From Pristionchus mayeri (taxonomy: Eukaryota; Nematoda; Chromadorea; Rhabditida; Neodiplogasteridae), in the NCBI GenBank assembly GCA_036245805.1, contig BTRK01000002.1, forward strand, positions 8,614,689 through 8,678,688: 64,000 nt of DNA, in the 5' to 3' direction. The notes under the pieces were generated by a model. It ran no database searches and was not told the origin of the DNA. It was given only the letters and a program-made list of their open reading frames with translations. Position numbers and translations under genes: made by a program. This document shows, piece by piece, positions 10,957 through 22,529 of this stretch. Within the stretch, counting starts at the first letter, position 1, and each line of letters opens with the position of its first letter.

Positions 10957-12125
10957 AATAATCAATAATCAATCAATATTTATCACTTCAAGCGTTAACG
11001 CTAGGTGAGGATAGGTCGGAATTCGTCGGTCGTTGCAGACCACCAGTGGGGGCCAATTGTTCTTCTGAGGTCATCTCGCCAACGCGTTCTCGGCTGACCC
11101 TGGGGGCGGCTCCTGTTGTAGGGGATCCATACCGTAGTCGCTCTGGTCCACTCATCTAGCTCCATTCTCCTAATCTTCAACGCCCACTGAGCTTTCCTTT
11201 TCAGCGCTTCTTTGTTCCAATCCCGCACTTTCGTCGCATTGCGCACGTTCTCGTTTCTCCATCGATCCATCAGTGTTATGCCCAACATTTTTCGCTCCAT
11301 TTTTCTTTGAGTCACACTAAGCCGTTCCTTTTCACTGACTCGCAGCGCCCAGACTTCTGACCCGTAAAGCACTGTTGAAGTTTCGAAGAGTCTCCTCTTA
11401 GTCTTCATAGGAAGCAGGCGAGAAGAGAGCAGAGTAGAGAGCTTGGACCAAGCGAGCCATCCCAGGCGTATCCGGTGCTCAATTTCATCCGAGTGATCGA
11501 GGGGGAGCGAGATTCTCCCACCAAGATATGTAGTGGAAGAGACGATGAGGGTTGTCCAGGACTCGTAGAGGCGGCGGAGGAGGTGGATGAGGGTAGGATG
11601 GACTGCAGATATCCATAGGGATTGCCATACCGCACTCCACTCCACACAATCGAATGCCTTACGGAAGTCCACGAAACCGAGATACAACGGAATACCGTAT
11701 TCGTGGGCACGCTCTGCTACTTGCTTTACAGCGTGTATTGTATTGTATTGAGGGTACTGCGCCCTTTCCGAAAACCAGTCAGGGTGGAGGACTCAGTCTC
11801 TTCAAGCGATTTCTCCATTCTTCTCAAGATCACACGGGTTGCAGCCTTCAGGGTTACGGTAAGCAGCGAGATAGGTCTGAAGTTGCTGATGTTTGTAGGG
11901 TCACCTTTCTTGTGGATAAGAGACACGACAGCTTCGACTAAATCTTGGGGCACTGAGTCACCGGCAGTTAGGTGGTTGAGCAAGTCCGCGAGCACTGGGG
12001 CGAGGTGATCTCGAGAGAGGTACAGCATATCGGGCAGAATTAAATCGGAACCGGGCGAATGTCCGCATTTGAGGCGAGAAAGCGCATCTCCTGTCTCATC
12101 GATTTGGAAGGGTGGAAGAGGGAAA
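10957..12125 (-). mobile_element. Broken RTE-like non-LTR retrotransposon, copy 1
   Basis: Minus-strand reverse transcriptase remnants in order: VVSLIHKKGDP and NFRPISLLTVTLKAATRVIL, then GFRKGRSTLN, then after a frameshift near 11720 the FVDFRKAFDCVEW block, then YLGGRISLPLDHSDEIEHR and the long C-terminal region ending GPHWWSATTDEFRP. About 120 codons that hold the QGDTLSP and YADD blocks in copy 2 are deleted here, so the palm active site is gone. The 3' tail near 10957-10980 is a run of TTGATT/TTATTG units, as in RTE-type elements. It is 5' truncated and inactive. Confidence 0.85.
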
Positions 12126-12139
12126 GGCGGATGAGGTAG

Positions 12140-12851
12140 TTCCGATAAAATAGTTCCATCTCAACAGGGCACCGAAAAGTGATTCCGAAACCAGAAAATA
12201 AATTGTCCCGTTTCGGGGATTCCTCAAAATACGATCGGCAGAAAATATTTTTTTGAAAAATGTGAAAATATCACATTTGGCAAAATTTTATTTTTTCCGT
12301 ATACCCATAATGCCTGATGCGATTTTAATATATGCTTACATTTGCCAAGTATTCCCCTAATGTATGCTTCCAAGTTAGGTTGAGATGTTTAACACAAAGA
12401 AGACTAGGCAGGTTCAAACATCAGGGTCCAAATCTAACATTACTTTCTTTCCAGCCAAATATAAGAAAAAAGTTGAAATCGTGATTTTTTTCGAGATTTC
12501 GGATCAAAAATTCGGGATTGCGTCGAAAATTAAAATCTCTGCAATTGGTGTCAGAAGTCCAGAAATCATTTGAAGCGCACCATGTTTAGGTTCGACCCAC
12601 AAAAATCGATTTTCCAGGCTTCGAAATTCAACAAATTCTGAAAAATGGCTATTTTTGGTGTATGTGGCGTCTTAAAAGTATATTTCCACACGTTCCTATA
12701 TTAATTGCATTTGTTATCTAACTAACCAGATTGCAGAATTGGAATCTACGATAAAATGTTCTAAATAGGGATCCCCGAAACGGGACAATTTATTTTCTGG
12801 TTTCGGAATCACTTTTCGGTGCCCTGTTGAGATGGAACTATTTTATCGGAA
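12140..12851. mobile_element. 712-base MITE with 83-base terminal inverted repeats
   Basis: 12140-12222 and 12769-12851 are near-perfect reverse complements, from TTCCGATAAAATAGTTCC inward through AACAGGGCACCGAAAAGTG to GTCCCGTTTCGGGGAT. The interior has no transposase ORF. A lone arm-like block (CCTCAACAGGGCACCCAC) lies at about 13325. The superfamily is not assigned. Confidence 0.88.
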
Positions 12852-13345
12852 CTTCACTTCCGTAAATTTTTTTTCGGAGCATTTATCTTGGAACATTTTA
12901 TCTTTCCACACGTAACAATTCAATTCGTAACGTTCATTTCAGAACTTTTTCCTGAGAACTTTCGATTTGGAACCGTTCATCTCAGAACTTTTTCGCTCAA
13001 TCATTCCTGTCCTTGCTATTCTTGATGAGCGGCCCCTAATGTCTACAACACCGTCAGATGAAGCCTCGTCCAATCTATATATTATTATTAATAACAAATA
13101 AGCTCAGTAAAAATGCTCAATGCCACATGATCAATTACAGGAAAAAGTTCTGATATGAACGTTTCTGAAAAAGAAGTTCCCACTCGACGAGTTCCCACCC
13201 TCTCATTCCGAGTTGAGAGTTCCCGATTTGCGGTTCCAGGCCGATTCGTTCGTCAAAAGTTCCAAAATTAAAGATATAGAATTTATTTTCTGATATGAAT
13301 GGTTTCTTATATAAAAAAAAGTTCCACCTCAACAGGGCACCCACT
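12852..13345. repeat. Degenerate GAACTTTT-type short repeats
   Basis: Short units such as CAGAACTTTTTCCTGAGAAC recur irregularly, and the stretch ends with a solitary MITE-end-like block. No coding sequence was found. Confidence 0.5.
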
Positions 13346-13467
13346 TTTCCGATTTTTACAGCATGGGATCAAAGCCCTTCCATTCGATCATAAGTTGATG
13401 GAAATATTTTTCAGCACATTTAGAGCATAACGACAGTATCGTAGGTGATCTGGGAGCTGAGTAGATT

Positions 13468-13567
13468 TCGAGAAACGATACCACGCTCTTTTCATTCTAC
13501 ACACTCTTTAGACCGATCGATCGGCGAGAGTCAGTATAGAATGGAGAGAGCGTGGCATCGTTTCTCG
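13468..13567. repeat. Short hairpin element H (13.5 kb)
   Basis: Arms of about 42 bases with a few mismatches: TCGAGAAACGATACCACGCT on the left against AGCGTGGCATCGTTTCTCGA on the right. The apex includes GACCGATCGATCGGC. It belongs to the dispersed hairpin family. Confidence 0.85.
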
Positions 13568-14326
13568 AACTCTAGAGCTGAGCGACGATATGACCAGGTC
13601 GAAAACCGGGAAATCCCTAAAGGCCGGTTCTAGAAAAAAACGGTAAACGCCAAAAGTTTTTTCGTCCACGATATACTTTATCATAAATATCTCGAGAATA
13701 TTGCTCAAACTTTAGTCTCCTAATTCCGCAGAGGGTTAGTATTCATGCAATCTCTCGGAAAACTCGTGATATAACACGGGTCTCCTTTAAGAATGCATTA
13801 ACGCTTGCTACTAGAAATATTTTATGTCACAGATTTTGATAATCCTTCGTATTTGAACAATATTGGAGGTAAGAAGAAGGCCAATCTACTCGGCTCGGCG
13901 AAATCTGCACACTATCGATTTTGTTGATCTACCTCTCCCAAGTGACGAATTTCAGTCAATTACCATCGTCATTTTTTTTATTTTCAACTGTTTTAGGCAA
14001 AATAAGGGGAATTTGAACAGTAGATCGAGAGTCCGGGAATTTGCATAGTTGATCGATATCGGGATCCCAGTTATATAAAAAAATATATGAAAGATGTTCA
14101 ACGTAGTCCGGACAATCCATTGGAGAAATAAAACTCGTTGGGATTTGTGGTGCCGGTCGAAATACGACCGATTTCTCGACATGAAAAGCAGTTTGAAATG
14201 TGAAAACGGCTTCCCTCGTTTTGGACGTTTGCTTACACTTTTGTAGAGCTCGTCAATACGAACAAAATGAGCACACAAAGTACAGGAGACACGTGATAAA
14301 CAAAATAAACATAACTACCTACTGAC
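13568..14326. other. No gene supported
   Basis: Minus-strand open reading around 14280-13952 (includes FVRIDELYKSVSKRPKRG) could hold an exon continuing the two at 14.3-14.6 kb, but no acceptor was identified. Confidence 0.35.
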
Positions 14327-14643
14327 CTTTCATTGTATCAGTGATGACGCTGACATCTGGATCGTCAGAGTTTATTGCTGAGGTAACATAAGTTTTGAGA
14401 TATTGCTTGACAGCCTCGATTTGATCGATATTGAGATCTGAATATTTACCATATAGTAAACTTTCGGAAAATTAGAAATAATCGATCATTAATCCACTGT
14501 TATGAAGAGGTTTACGTTGGAGGACTGATATAAATATAGTATTTAAAAAAAACACTTGCCAGTTTCTTGCACTCCAGTTTCCACACAGAAATGATCAAGC
14601 GAACCAGGGCCACTCATTGCAAGAATGGATTTGTTGTCCTGTC
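14327..14643 (-). CDS. Two coding exons of an unrecognised gene
   Basis: Exon 14643-14560 follows a TGTTTTAG acceptor and encodes SILAMSGPGSLDHFCVETG. Exon 14437-14327 follows ATATTCAG and encodes LNIDQIEAVKQYLKTYVTSA and a polar tail ending ITDTMK, with a GTCAGT donor. The join works only if the first donor is GC (CTG/GCAAGT), and then phases agree exactly. The protein is acidic and helical; no family was recognised. It may be the 5' part of the minus-strand gene at 5.2-7.4 kb, separated by the transposons between, but that is inference. Confidence 0.45.
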
Positions 14644-14904
14644 CTAAAACAATAATGTTTCTTTTACATGTGTTTTACAAATGGCATTTACGCCAGAACA
14701 CGTAGCCGGAAAAAAAGTAAATTTGCATGATATGACAAGCAACAAGGACGTACGAATGAAATGAGGCAACGGAGTGATGCAAACCGTGTTTAGCGTGACT
14801 GTGTTCAACAAACAACGTTATTATAAAATAATATTTGATAAAATAAATTACGTAGGAAATTAAGAACCGCTCGCGCAAGTGATAAATACATGATATGTAC
14901 TTAC

Positions 14905-15370
14905 AGTATCGCCGGAAAGTATTGGCCCGCTTTTTGTTTCTAGTACGGTTTTTGAACCAAGCTACGTATCAAGCTGATATGTATTGGGCATAGAGAAGTC
15001 ATCGGGGAATAAGGTAGGTATATTCCCATGTCTTGAAAATCGCATATTATTGCGTAGTGATGACGCAATAACAGCATACTTAATTGAAGTATGATATTTC
15101 GAACGTTTACATGTTCATGAAATTTTTAGAGAGTGGACATATGTCTGGGTGTTACCCAGAAAACAATTCCACGTTGCTCCGAACTCAACTGGTAGCAGAC
15201 GTTGGAGGCTGCAAATGTATATCTCAGCCTCTAGACCAGCTAGAGACTCGTGTAAAGCAGCAAAATGATCCTTATTATGAAGCTAGGTGACCCTGAAAGT
15301 TTCGTATCGGCAGCTCAGCATTTACCCTAAGGACATTAAAAAAGTCACTTTTACGGATGACTCAACTTTG
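14905..15370. mobile_element. Tc1-like MITE fragment
   Basis: Begins with CAGTATCGCCGGAAAGTATT, like the Tc1-type end at 20081. The following 400 bases align loosely with the left arm of the fold-back element at 20.2-20.7 kb (GCGTAGTGATGACGCAATAA, TAGACCAGCTAGAGACT). Only one arm is present. Confidence 0.55.
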
Positions 15371-15538
15371 AGTGTTTACCATTTCCAAAAGCACAACGAC
15401 AAAAGCGCAACTTAGCACAACTAGTTCAAATGAAGTCCTATCAACTTGGTAGTACCGTGCACAATCAATAATACAGTAAAACTATCACCTACCGTAATCG
15501 GTTCCTTGGCACAGATTCAGTTACGTAGGTCATATAAT

Positions 15539-15672
15539 TTTCTAAAATTTCCCTATGGATCTCAAAATATGTATTCCATAGTGACTATGGAATACCCATT
15601 TTGAAATCCATAGGGGGTGATACGCTAGAGTGACATCTTATTTTTTGAGATGCATTGGGGAATTTTAGAAAA
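15539..15672. repeat. Nested palindrome
   Basis: TATTCCATAGTGACTATGGAATA forms an inner hairpin; the flanking CCCTATGGATCTCAAAAT pairs with ATTTTGAAATCCATAGGG, and CTAAAATT pairs with AATTTTAG further out. Probably a small MITE. Confidence 0.65.
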
Positions 15673-16695
15673 AAATATTTGACTCTTATATTTTCAGTAC
15701 ATTTTCAGATGCCCGGAACAAGTAAACGGAACAAGATCGAATGCCAGAAGTTCATTGGTCCATCATCGGTTAAAGCTCATGTAGAGACTAGGTGAATAAT
15801 AGAAAGCCAGAGAAGATAGGGCATCAAACGAGAAGCGTGAGCGCGACATACATGAAATCAGTATTTGTGATTAGCTGCTGGTGCATAAATGAATGACTGC
15901 ACATTGAGATGACTCATCTCGGCAAAGCAACCAAGTGTGAGGAAGTCATTCTCCGGCCTCCCCGGTAGGGCTCGGGAGGAAATGTGACACTCGTTTCTTC
16001 CACCCAATCTATTCCAGCCTGCCCTCTATTCCTTTGTTTCTCTCGCGGTCTCTTCCTATTACACACATAGACATAAATTATTCGATCGCTAGGCACTTTG
16101 CTGCCCTCGCTAACAGCTGCACTATTTCCCTCACAATTCTTGGACGTCGTTTATTCTGATATATGTCCCCCATTATCCCTTCCGTGCATCTCTTCCGTGC
16201 TCTGCAAATGTGATCACTACGCATTTCGCTTCATAGTTGCTTCACTGGTGTTGTGCTAGAGTTGCAAGACAATGACTGCTTATCGAAATTGCGATTCTAG
16301 GGAGAGAAATCTGGGAAATTGAAGTCAATTGAGGGGAATACAACCGCCCTATGTCGTCAAGACTGATTGTTCCAGCGGCATTTATCGGGAACAGACGACA
16401 TCGAGCAAAGTTCACTTATATTATGAACTGATTCCCTCAGTTTCCGCATGATAAACTGTTGAACTGGTCCGGGCAGAAGGAGCGTCTATTTATAAGATTA
16501 AAATTATTGCACAGACAGAGAATCACATATTTCGTTCAATATAAATTCAGGAATGGTAGCGCCGCTGTAAAAAAAACTGCTTAAAAAATAAATAAACGTT
16601 TTACTTCAAAGTGAGGAATGCAAGCGCTTCGAAATATTATAGATCCTTCGATTGCACCACGCCCCATACAACTAGATGTCTTTCCTTTCACAGCT
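15673..16695. other. No gene seen
   Basis: No exon chain, repeat or RNA gene was recognised. Confidence 0.4.
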
Positions 16696-17970
16696 CTTCA
16701 ATCAATCAATCAATCAGTTTATCATATCAGGCAGTTTGCTCAGATGAGGATTTGTCTATATTCTGCATAGGTTGCACTCCACCAATGTGTGCCAATGGCT
16801 CGGCTAAGGTCGTCTCTCCAGCGTACGCGTGGCTTCCCAGAGGGGCGGCTCCTGTTGTAGGGTGTCCAGACTGTAGTAGCGCGACTCCACTGCTCCAGAT
16901 TCATTTGCCTAATTTTGAGTGCCCACCGTGCTTTCCGTTTCAATTCCTCCTCGACCCAGTCTCTTAGCTTGGTGATTCCACGAACTCGCTCATTCTTCCA
17001 ACGATCTCTGATCGTAACTCCCAACATCCTCCGTTCCATATTTCGTTGAGTAACACTCAGTCGTTCCTTCTCACTCGATCGTAATGCCCAGACTTCGCAT
17101 CGGTAGAGTACTGTACTTGTGATGCAGCTTTCAAAGAGCCGTCGCCTGATCTTCATGGGTAAAAGGCGTGACGATAGAAGATGGGACAGCTTACTCCATG
17201 CGTACCAGCCCAGTCCAATCCGATGTTCAATTTCGTCGGAGTGATCTAGGGGAAGACTGATTCGCCCTCCTAGATATGTGGCTCTTTCGACAAATTCGAA
17301 CCGTAGATTGTCAATAGTGATTGGATTCCTGGTAGAGGTGCAGGAGGTGAGTAGATTGGTCTTTGCTGCATTGATTTCGAGACCAACTCTTCTGCAAGCG
17401 CTCATCAACTTCTTCAACATTTTCTCCAATTCGGGTCTCGACTTCGCGATGAGAACTACATCGTCCGCGTACTCCAAATGCCATAAATTCCTCCCATCTA
17501 TTTGGATTCCATCCTTCTCCCAGTCAATCTTGTCCATCGCAGATCTTAGCATAGCGTTGAAAAGGCGAGGGGAGAGTGTATCCCCTTGGCGAACTCCTCT
17601 TCTCACGGTGACAGGGACGAGTTCTTCGTTTACTCGAGTTCTTCGTTTTTTTTAGTGTGGAAGAAGACTCGTAAAGACGACGCAGAAGGTGGACGAGGAT
17701 GGGGTGGGCTCCGAAGAAGAAGAGGGCGTTCCAGCAAGCATTCCACTCAACGCAGTCGATGGCCTTGCGGAAGTCGACAAACGCCTAGTAGATAGGGATA
17801 CCGTACTCGTGGGCTCTTTCTGCTACCTGCTTGATCGCATGAAGGTTATCGAGGGTGCTGAATCCGCGACGAAAACCGGTTTGGGTCGTCGATTCATTCT
17901 CTTCCAACACTTGCTCGAATCTTCTCAAAATCACCCTTGTCATCGTCTTGAGAGTGACGGTGAGCTCTTA
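16696..17970 (-). mobile_element. Broken RTE-like non-LTR retrotransposon, copy 2
   Basis: Minus-strand reverse transcriptase from TRVILRRFEQVLEENEST through GFRRGFSTLDNLHAIKQ, the FVDFRKAIDCVEWNACW block, GVRQGDTLSPRLFNAML and the catalytic LEYADDVVLIA, to the C-terminal IGTHWWSATYAEYRQ. A TAG interrupts the frame just before AFVDFRKAID, where copy 1 has an LG codon pair, and the frame shifts near 17640 at a T run. The 3' tail is a TTGATTGATTGA run at 16696-16715. The 5' part (endonuclease) is absent. Copies 1 and 2 have different lesions, so both derive from one family that was once active here. Confidence 0.88.
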
Positions 17971-18350
17971 GTCATGTCAAAGCTCTTAGTCATGTCAAAC
18001 AATCCATCGATGTCCTTGTTGGCAACTATGGAATATCTATTGACAGCAAAGGATGGTGGAATCGACCGATCGACAATACGAATAAAAAAGAACCCAGAAA
18101 TTTTGAGGAGGTCCGAGTTTTAGAAAAAAAATGTAAAAACAATTTTTTTCCCTCTGACGTTCCCTCTTCCCAGGAATTACAATAATTTGGATTTAGGGGT
18201 ATGTTTTATTTCATATCGAGACTTGGGAAGAAAAACATTTCTGATGAAGTTTGGAGGGGAAACACCCTGAAAATTGCGCATCAATGTTAGAGAAAGTGCC
18301 TTTAATTGGACGTCTGAATTGATGATGATGATCAATTAATTAAAACATAC
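17971..18350. other. No gene seen
   Basis: Spacer between the RTE fragment and the receptor gene. No exon for receptor helices 6-7 was found here. Confidence 0.45.
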
Positions 18351-19142
18351 ATTCATGATTGAACATGCAATGAATACGAGGAGTCCGAATCCAAATTGGA
18401 CATTCGACGCCAGGTAATTCTTCTGAAGGGCAATGCTTTATGGGTCCGGCTTTGTGAGAAAAAAAACGACGTCATTACCTGTTCAAGCACTTCGTATTTT
18501 TTGGTCAACATATCGAAACGGAGTTTCACATTCATCGGTAGCCTTTAATTTAATTCAATTCCTAAAGAAAACGTTGTGAATACCTCAAGGACAAATGGAC
18601 GGTAATCGCAAGCAAATGAGTTGTAGCATAAATGTAAACGTAAGATTTCTTCCACCACTGAACTTCTTAGTAACGCGGAAAACGAAACGAAATGTACCGC
18701 CGTATTTTTCATCATGGATATAATAACGGCGAATCTATCAAAAGTCAACAACAGAAGATCGATGTTTTGCACAAAGTAAAGATGGGAAATGAGAAAACTG
18801 TGAGCATTTCTGGAAAGTTATTTGTCCATTTTCAAAATATGTTTTGTCATCACTTACACTAGCAAAGGTATCTTGGAAATCCATTCGTAGTAGAACATGA
18901 ACAATGATTCGTGTCTCAGCTTCAAGAACATGCATTGAACCATGTTATCAAGTTCTGAAAGAAAATATGTGTGATTGTGGGACATAATACACTCTAAAAC
19001 GAACTGATAATGACATTATTGTGTATATCACAATGAAGCTTCCGCTGAGTAGCCTACGAACTCCGTACATCGCAAAGAAAGCGAGAAAATATGATAGAAT
19101 TCCCGGAATTCCATAGGCGGCTTGGACAACGTTTCGATGCAT
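18351..19142 (-). pseudogene. Seven-helix chemoreceptor-like gene, copy 2, frameshifted
   Basis: Six exons can be placed on the minus strand: 19142-19005, 18954-18858, 18809-18698, 18657-18584, 18542-18479 and 18422-18351. Their lengths (138, 97, 112, 74, 64, 72) equal those of copy 3 except exon 2, which is 97 instead of 101. This 4-base loss puts a TGA in exon 2. Helix 1 is YGIPGILSYFLAFFAMYGV, helix 3 contains NIDLLLLTFDRFAVIISM, helix 4 begins WWKKSYVYIYATTH, an intracellular segment reads MLTKKYEVLEQ, and helix 5 is FGFGLLVFIACSIMN. The layout is that of a nematode serpentine receptor, perhaps of the Srg/Srv group, but the family is not certain. Helices 6-7 are missing. Receptors of this type sit in sensory-neuron membranes. 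Confidence 0.75.
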
Positions 19143-19310
19143 GTTGAAGCGCACTGACATGAATTCGAGTTTTAACCTTTTAAGGAAGTGAATTGAATTG
19201 CATACGCTAATTTCACTATTGATAACGAAGTCTAGTCTTCGCGGAATGTGCTAAAACGGCGCTAACGAAGTGTGATTTTTGATTTTGATGGAAGGGTAAC
19301 TCAATTTTCG

Positions 19311-19401
19311 AGCAATAGTCTGACTCTCTTCAGTTTGCACGCTCTCTCGTCTCTCTGACCGGTGAGAGAGCGTGCAAACTGAAGAGAGTCAGACCATTGC
19401 T
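19311..19401. repeat. Short hairpin element H (19.3 kb)
   Basis: Two 38-base arms with one mismatch (19311-19348 and 19364-19401), starting AGCAATAGTCTGACTCTCTT. The 15-base loop is GTCTCTCTGACCGGT. The outer right part, GAAGAGAGTCAGACCATTGC, is then repeated once in tandem. It lies 5' of receptor copy 2. Confidence 0.92.
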
Positions 19402-19920
19402 AAATTTTTTGAAGAGAGTCAGACCATTGCTAAAACTTTTCTTCTTTCAATTCTTGCTCAATGATTGCATATGTATATGACTGGAAGAAAGACAAAGGAA
19501 AACTCAGAAGAAACACATGCACACGATCTCTCAAAAGATATTTAACAATTAAAAAGCAATGAGTTCCGTTAATAGTCGAGATGTTAACCCGTTGTATTCT
19601 CTTTCTAGCGGGCGTCTTTCCTGTAAAACGCATCGCATTATGGACTTCGTGATTCGGGTCATCCTGCCATCCTCTCTTCATTTCGCATCGTCTATCGACC
19701 TATCGATTTGTAAGAGGTCGAACAATAGTATACCTTTACTGACGGTTTTTTCTGTGCTCAGTGCGTACGTAGTATCTTTTGGCGTTAGTCTGACGGCGGA
19801 GTTGGGTCAAAGAGAAGCGTTGTGTTAGCATTCAAAGCACATCTTCCTCCACAAACTTTAATGTATGCTAGGTATTGTCCAAAAATTGTTTTAAAAATCA
19901 CTATTTAGTATAATTCTGCC
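19402..19920. repeat. Segmental duplication, copy 1 (partner at 27.0-27.7 kb)
   Basis: From 19428 to about 19608 the sequence is almost identical to 27066-27247. After a divergent stretch the block 19727-19910 matches 27483-27690 (CCTTTACTGACGG, CATCTTCCTCCACAAACTT). Orientation is the same in both. No conserved ORF was found. Confidence 0.8.
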
Positions 19921-20080
19921 AATGAATGAGAAATTCAGTTACGCCATCGTTTCACAGTTTGTATATTGGCGTATTGACAGGGAATGAAGACAGTGGACGC
20001 TGCAACGTAATCCTGAATGACATTAATACGATGTAGAAAATTATACCGCATTATCTTCATGAATTCATTCTTAAGGACAT

Positions 20081-21278
20081 ACAGTCGCGCGCAAAAGTAT
20101 TTGGGCACTTTTTGAACTTGCTGTAACTTTTTGACCAGGAACGACTTCAATCTGGAACCAGGGTAGTATGCACCAAATTCATCGGAGATTATGATGATGC
20201 TATTGGGGTATGACGCAATAGCCCAGTCATTGCGTAGTGATGACATAATCAAACAGGACTTTTTCAAAACGGCATTATTCTTACATGGATTTTTTTCGTG
20301 CTGGCCAAATTTTCTGTTGTTGCAGATATGACTGAGGACTACCCAGAAAATAATTTTGAAGTTGCTGCTCGGTCGCACATTGGCTGCAGCCGTGCTGTAA
20401 AATCAAGGTCGGAAATTCATATCTCAGCTTCTAGACAAGCTAGAGACTGGTTCAAGTCATTAAAATGAACGCCATCACGAGTGCAAACGATCTTGAAAAT
20501 ATTAAAACAATAAGTCGAAGGTTGGCCTCAGGGCATGAACAAATCACTTTTTTGCATGACAATTTTTTCGACATTCACAATTTTGCGGGAAAGTTAGGTA
20601 AAGATCTGGTTTTTGCATAGGCATATTCAAAATGTGTTGAATACTCGATTACCAACTTTTTAGAGTGTTTGGATCACTTTCCTGCCCGCAGAAACCGATT
20701 TTGAGAGATATACTAGGGTCCGGAAACACCCTGTTTACGCACTCTCGTCGTCTGCACTCTCTCGCCCATAGTGGTAAACAGGGTGCTTCCCGACTTGAGT
20801 ATCCCTCAGAAAAACGGCCGCTGCTGGCTGGAAAGTTATCCAAACACTCTAAAAAGTTGGGAATCGATAATTCAACGCATTTTGAATATGCCTATGCAAA
20901 ACCCAGATTTTTTCCTAACTTTCCCGCAAAATTGTGAATGTCGAAAAAATGATCATGTAAAAGAGAGATTTGTTCATAGCCTGAGGGCAAACTTCGATTT
21001 ATTGTTTTAATATTCTCATGATCGTGTGTACTCGTGATGACGATCATTTTGATGACTTGATCCAGTCTCTAGCTTGTCTAGAAGCTGAGATCTGAGTTTC
21101 CAACCTCGATTTTGCTGCAAGGCTGCAGCCAATGTGCGACCGAGCAGCAACTTCAAAAAAATTTTCTGGGTAGTACTCAGTCATATCTGCATCCACAGAA
21201 AATTTGGCCAGCAGGAAAAAATCAAAATAATGCCGTTTTGAAAAAGTCCTGTTTGATTACGTCATCGCTACGCTATGA
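20081..21278. mobile_element. Tc1-like end plus large fold-back element, arms about 500 bases
   Basis: A Tc1-type end (CAGTCGCGCGCAAAAGTATT) starts after TA at 20081. From about 20226 to 20718 the sequence is the reverse complement of 20770-21278, including AAACAGGACTTTTTCAAAAC, CTAGCTTGTCTAGAAGCTGA and CAACTTTTTAGAGTGTTTGG with their partners. The apex is another hairpin with GTTTACGCACTCTCG and ACAGGGTG partners, resembling the short hairpin family. No transposase is encoded. The right arm ends where mariner coding sequence begins. Confidence 0.82.
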
Positions 21279-22033
21279 CGGCGCTCCCACAAGTGATTCC
21301 CCATGACCTCTTCCCCGAACAGCTGAAAAATCGTGTTCAAGTCTGTCGGGAATTACTCCATCGTAGATCCAATCTTCGATGGGTCAATTCCATCATCGCT
21401 ACAGATGAGAAGTGGATCACGTACGATAACCCTGTGAGGAGACTGCAATGGGTGGATGCAGATGAGAAGCCCACGCCCGTCCCGAAGAAGGAAGAGCACG
21501 GAAATCAGGAACTCCTCTGCTTCTTCTTCTCAGTGCTCGGCCCCATCTACTGGGAGATCCTCGCCCCTGGCACCAGCATCAATGCCGACCTCTTCTCTGA
21601 ACAACTGGAAGATGTCGCGATCAGAGTCCCTCCCAGACTCCTGAACCAGGGCAAAATTCTTCTTCTGATGGACAATGCTCGCCCACATCGAGCGAAGATG
21701 ACCCAGAAGAAAATGGACGAGCTGAAGATCGAGAGGATTCCCCATCCACCGTATTCCCCGGATCTCTCCCCATGCGACTACCACTGCTTCCGCTCTCTCT
21801 CTGACTTCTACAAAGGAAATAAGTTCAAGAATCGAGATGAAGTTGTGAGGGCTTTCGTGAACTGGGCAGTCTCGAAGAAACCCGCATTCTGGAAAAGAGG
21901 AATCGAGACCCTGCCCAATCGCTGGAGGGAGGTAGTGAGAAAGAAGGGGGCATACATTGGTCACTGAGAATTGTAAAGCATTGAATAAAAAATAAAAAGA
22001 AAAAATTATACGAACTTTCCGGACACCCCAATA
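21275..22033 (+). mobile_element. Truncated mariner element with transposase catalytic domain
   Basis: The ORF 21275-21967 (230 residues) encodes the catalytic half of a mariner transposase. The acidic triad is Asp44 in ATDEKW, Asp133 in LLLMDNARPH and Asp168 in YSPDLSPCDYH; 34 residues separate the last two, the DD34D spacing that defines mariner. The frame is open to TGA without lesions. About 120 N-terminal residues (paired HTH DNA-binding region) are missing because the fold-back element directly adjoins at 21278. A 3' inverted-repeat-like end follows (TTCCGGACACCCC at about 22015-22030). It cannot transpose itself, but the lack of stops suggests fairly recent loss. Confidence 0.88.
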
Positions 22034-22529
22034 TAACAAAATATTAATGACATATCAATCAATCAATATACCTGCCCATTTTCCAATTCATTAATGTTCT
22101 TGATTTCCTTGTCGTCCGTCGAAAAATTTCTTTGTGCGCGAGTTTACTATGACCTGAAATAAACATATATTGGCTCGCAGCAACAGCTATATGCACCATT
22201 GAAAGGTAGTGTGATTCGGACACAATTCAACCAGCTCCTAATCAGTCGATTCTCGAGCGCCCTGTGAAAGCGCCCGATTCCACCTTACTTGATCGGAGCG
22301 ACGAATTCCATTTATCACCATCTACAAACATAATGAAAAACACATTATGGAAATGGCCTAGTGCCAGGGCTTCTTCTCAACAGCATACCAAGCCTCTCAT
22401 GAGAAAATCGGGACAAGTCGGTGTTTTCAGTTGACATTCGAATTTTCGAAAATCTTCCTTCAAATGTTTCCATTAAGTACATATTTAGATTAGGCCAAAA
22501 CTGAAGTTTCAGATTTTTATCATGCTTTG
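22034..22529. other. No gene seen
   Basis: Bases 22045-22065 hold a short TCAA run that may be an RTE 3' tail. 22080-22250 resembles parts of 1918-1985 and 2700-2745. Confidence 0.4.

Noticed and set aside
11622..12008. Plus-strand ORFs over the RTE copy
   Set aside because: They are antisense to recognisable reverse transcriptase motifs.
21530..22039. 169-residue minus-strand ORF
   Set aside because: Antisense to the mariner transposase.
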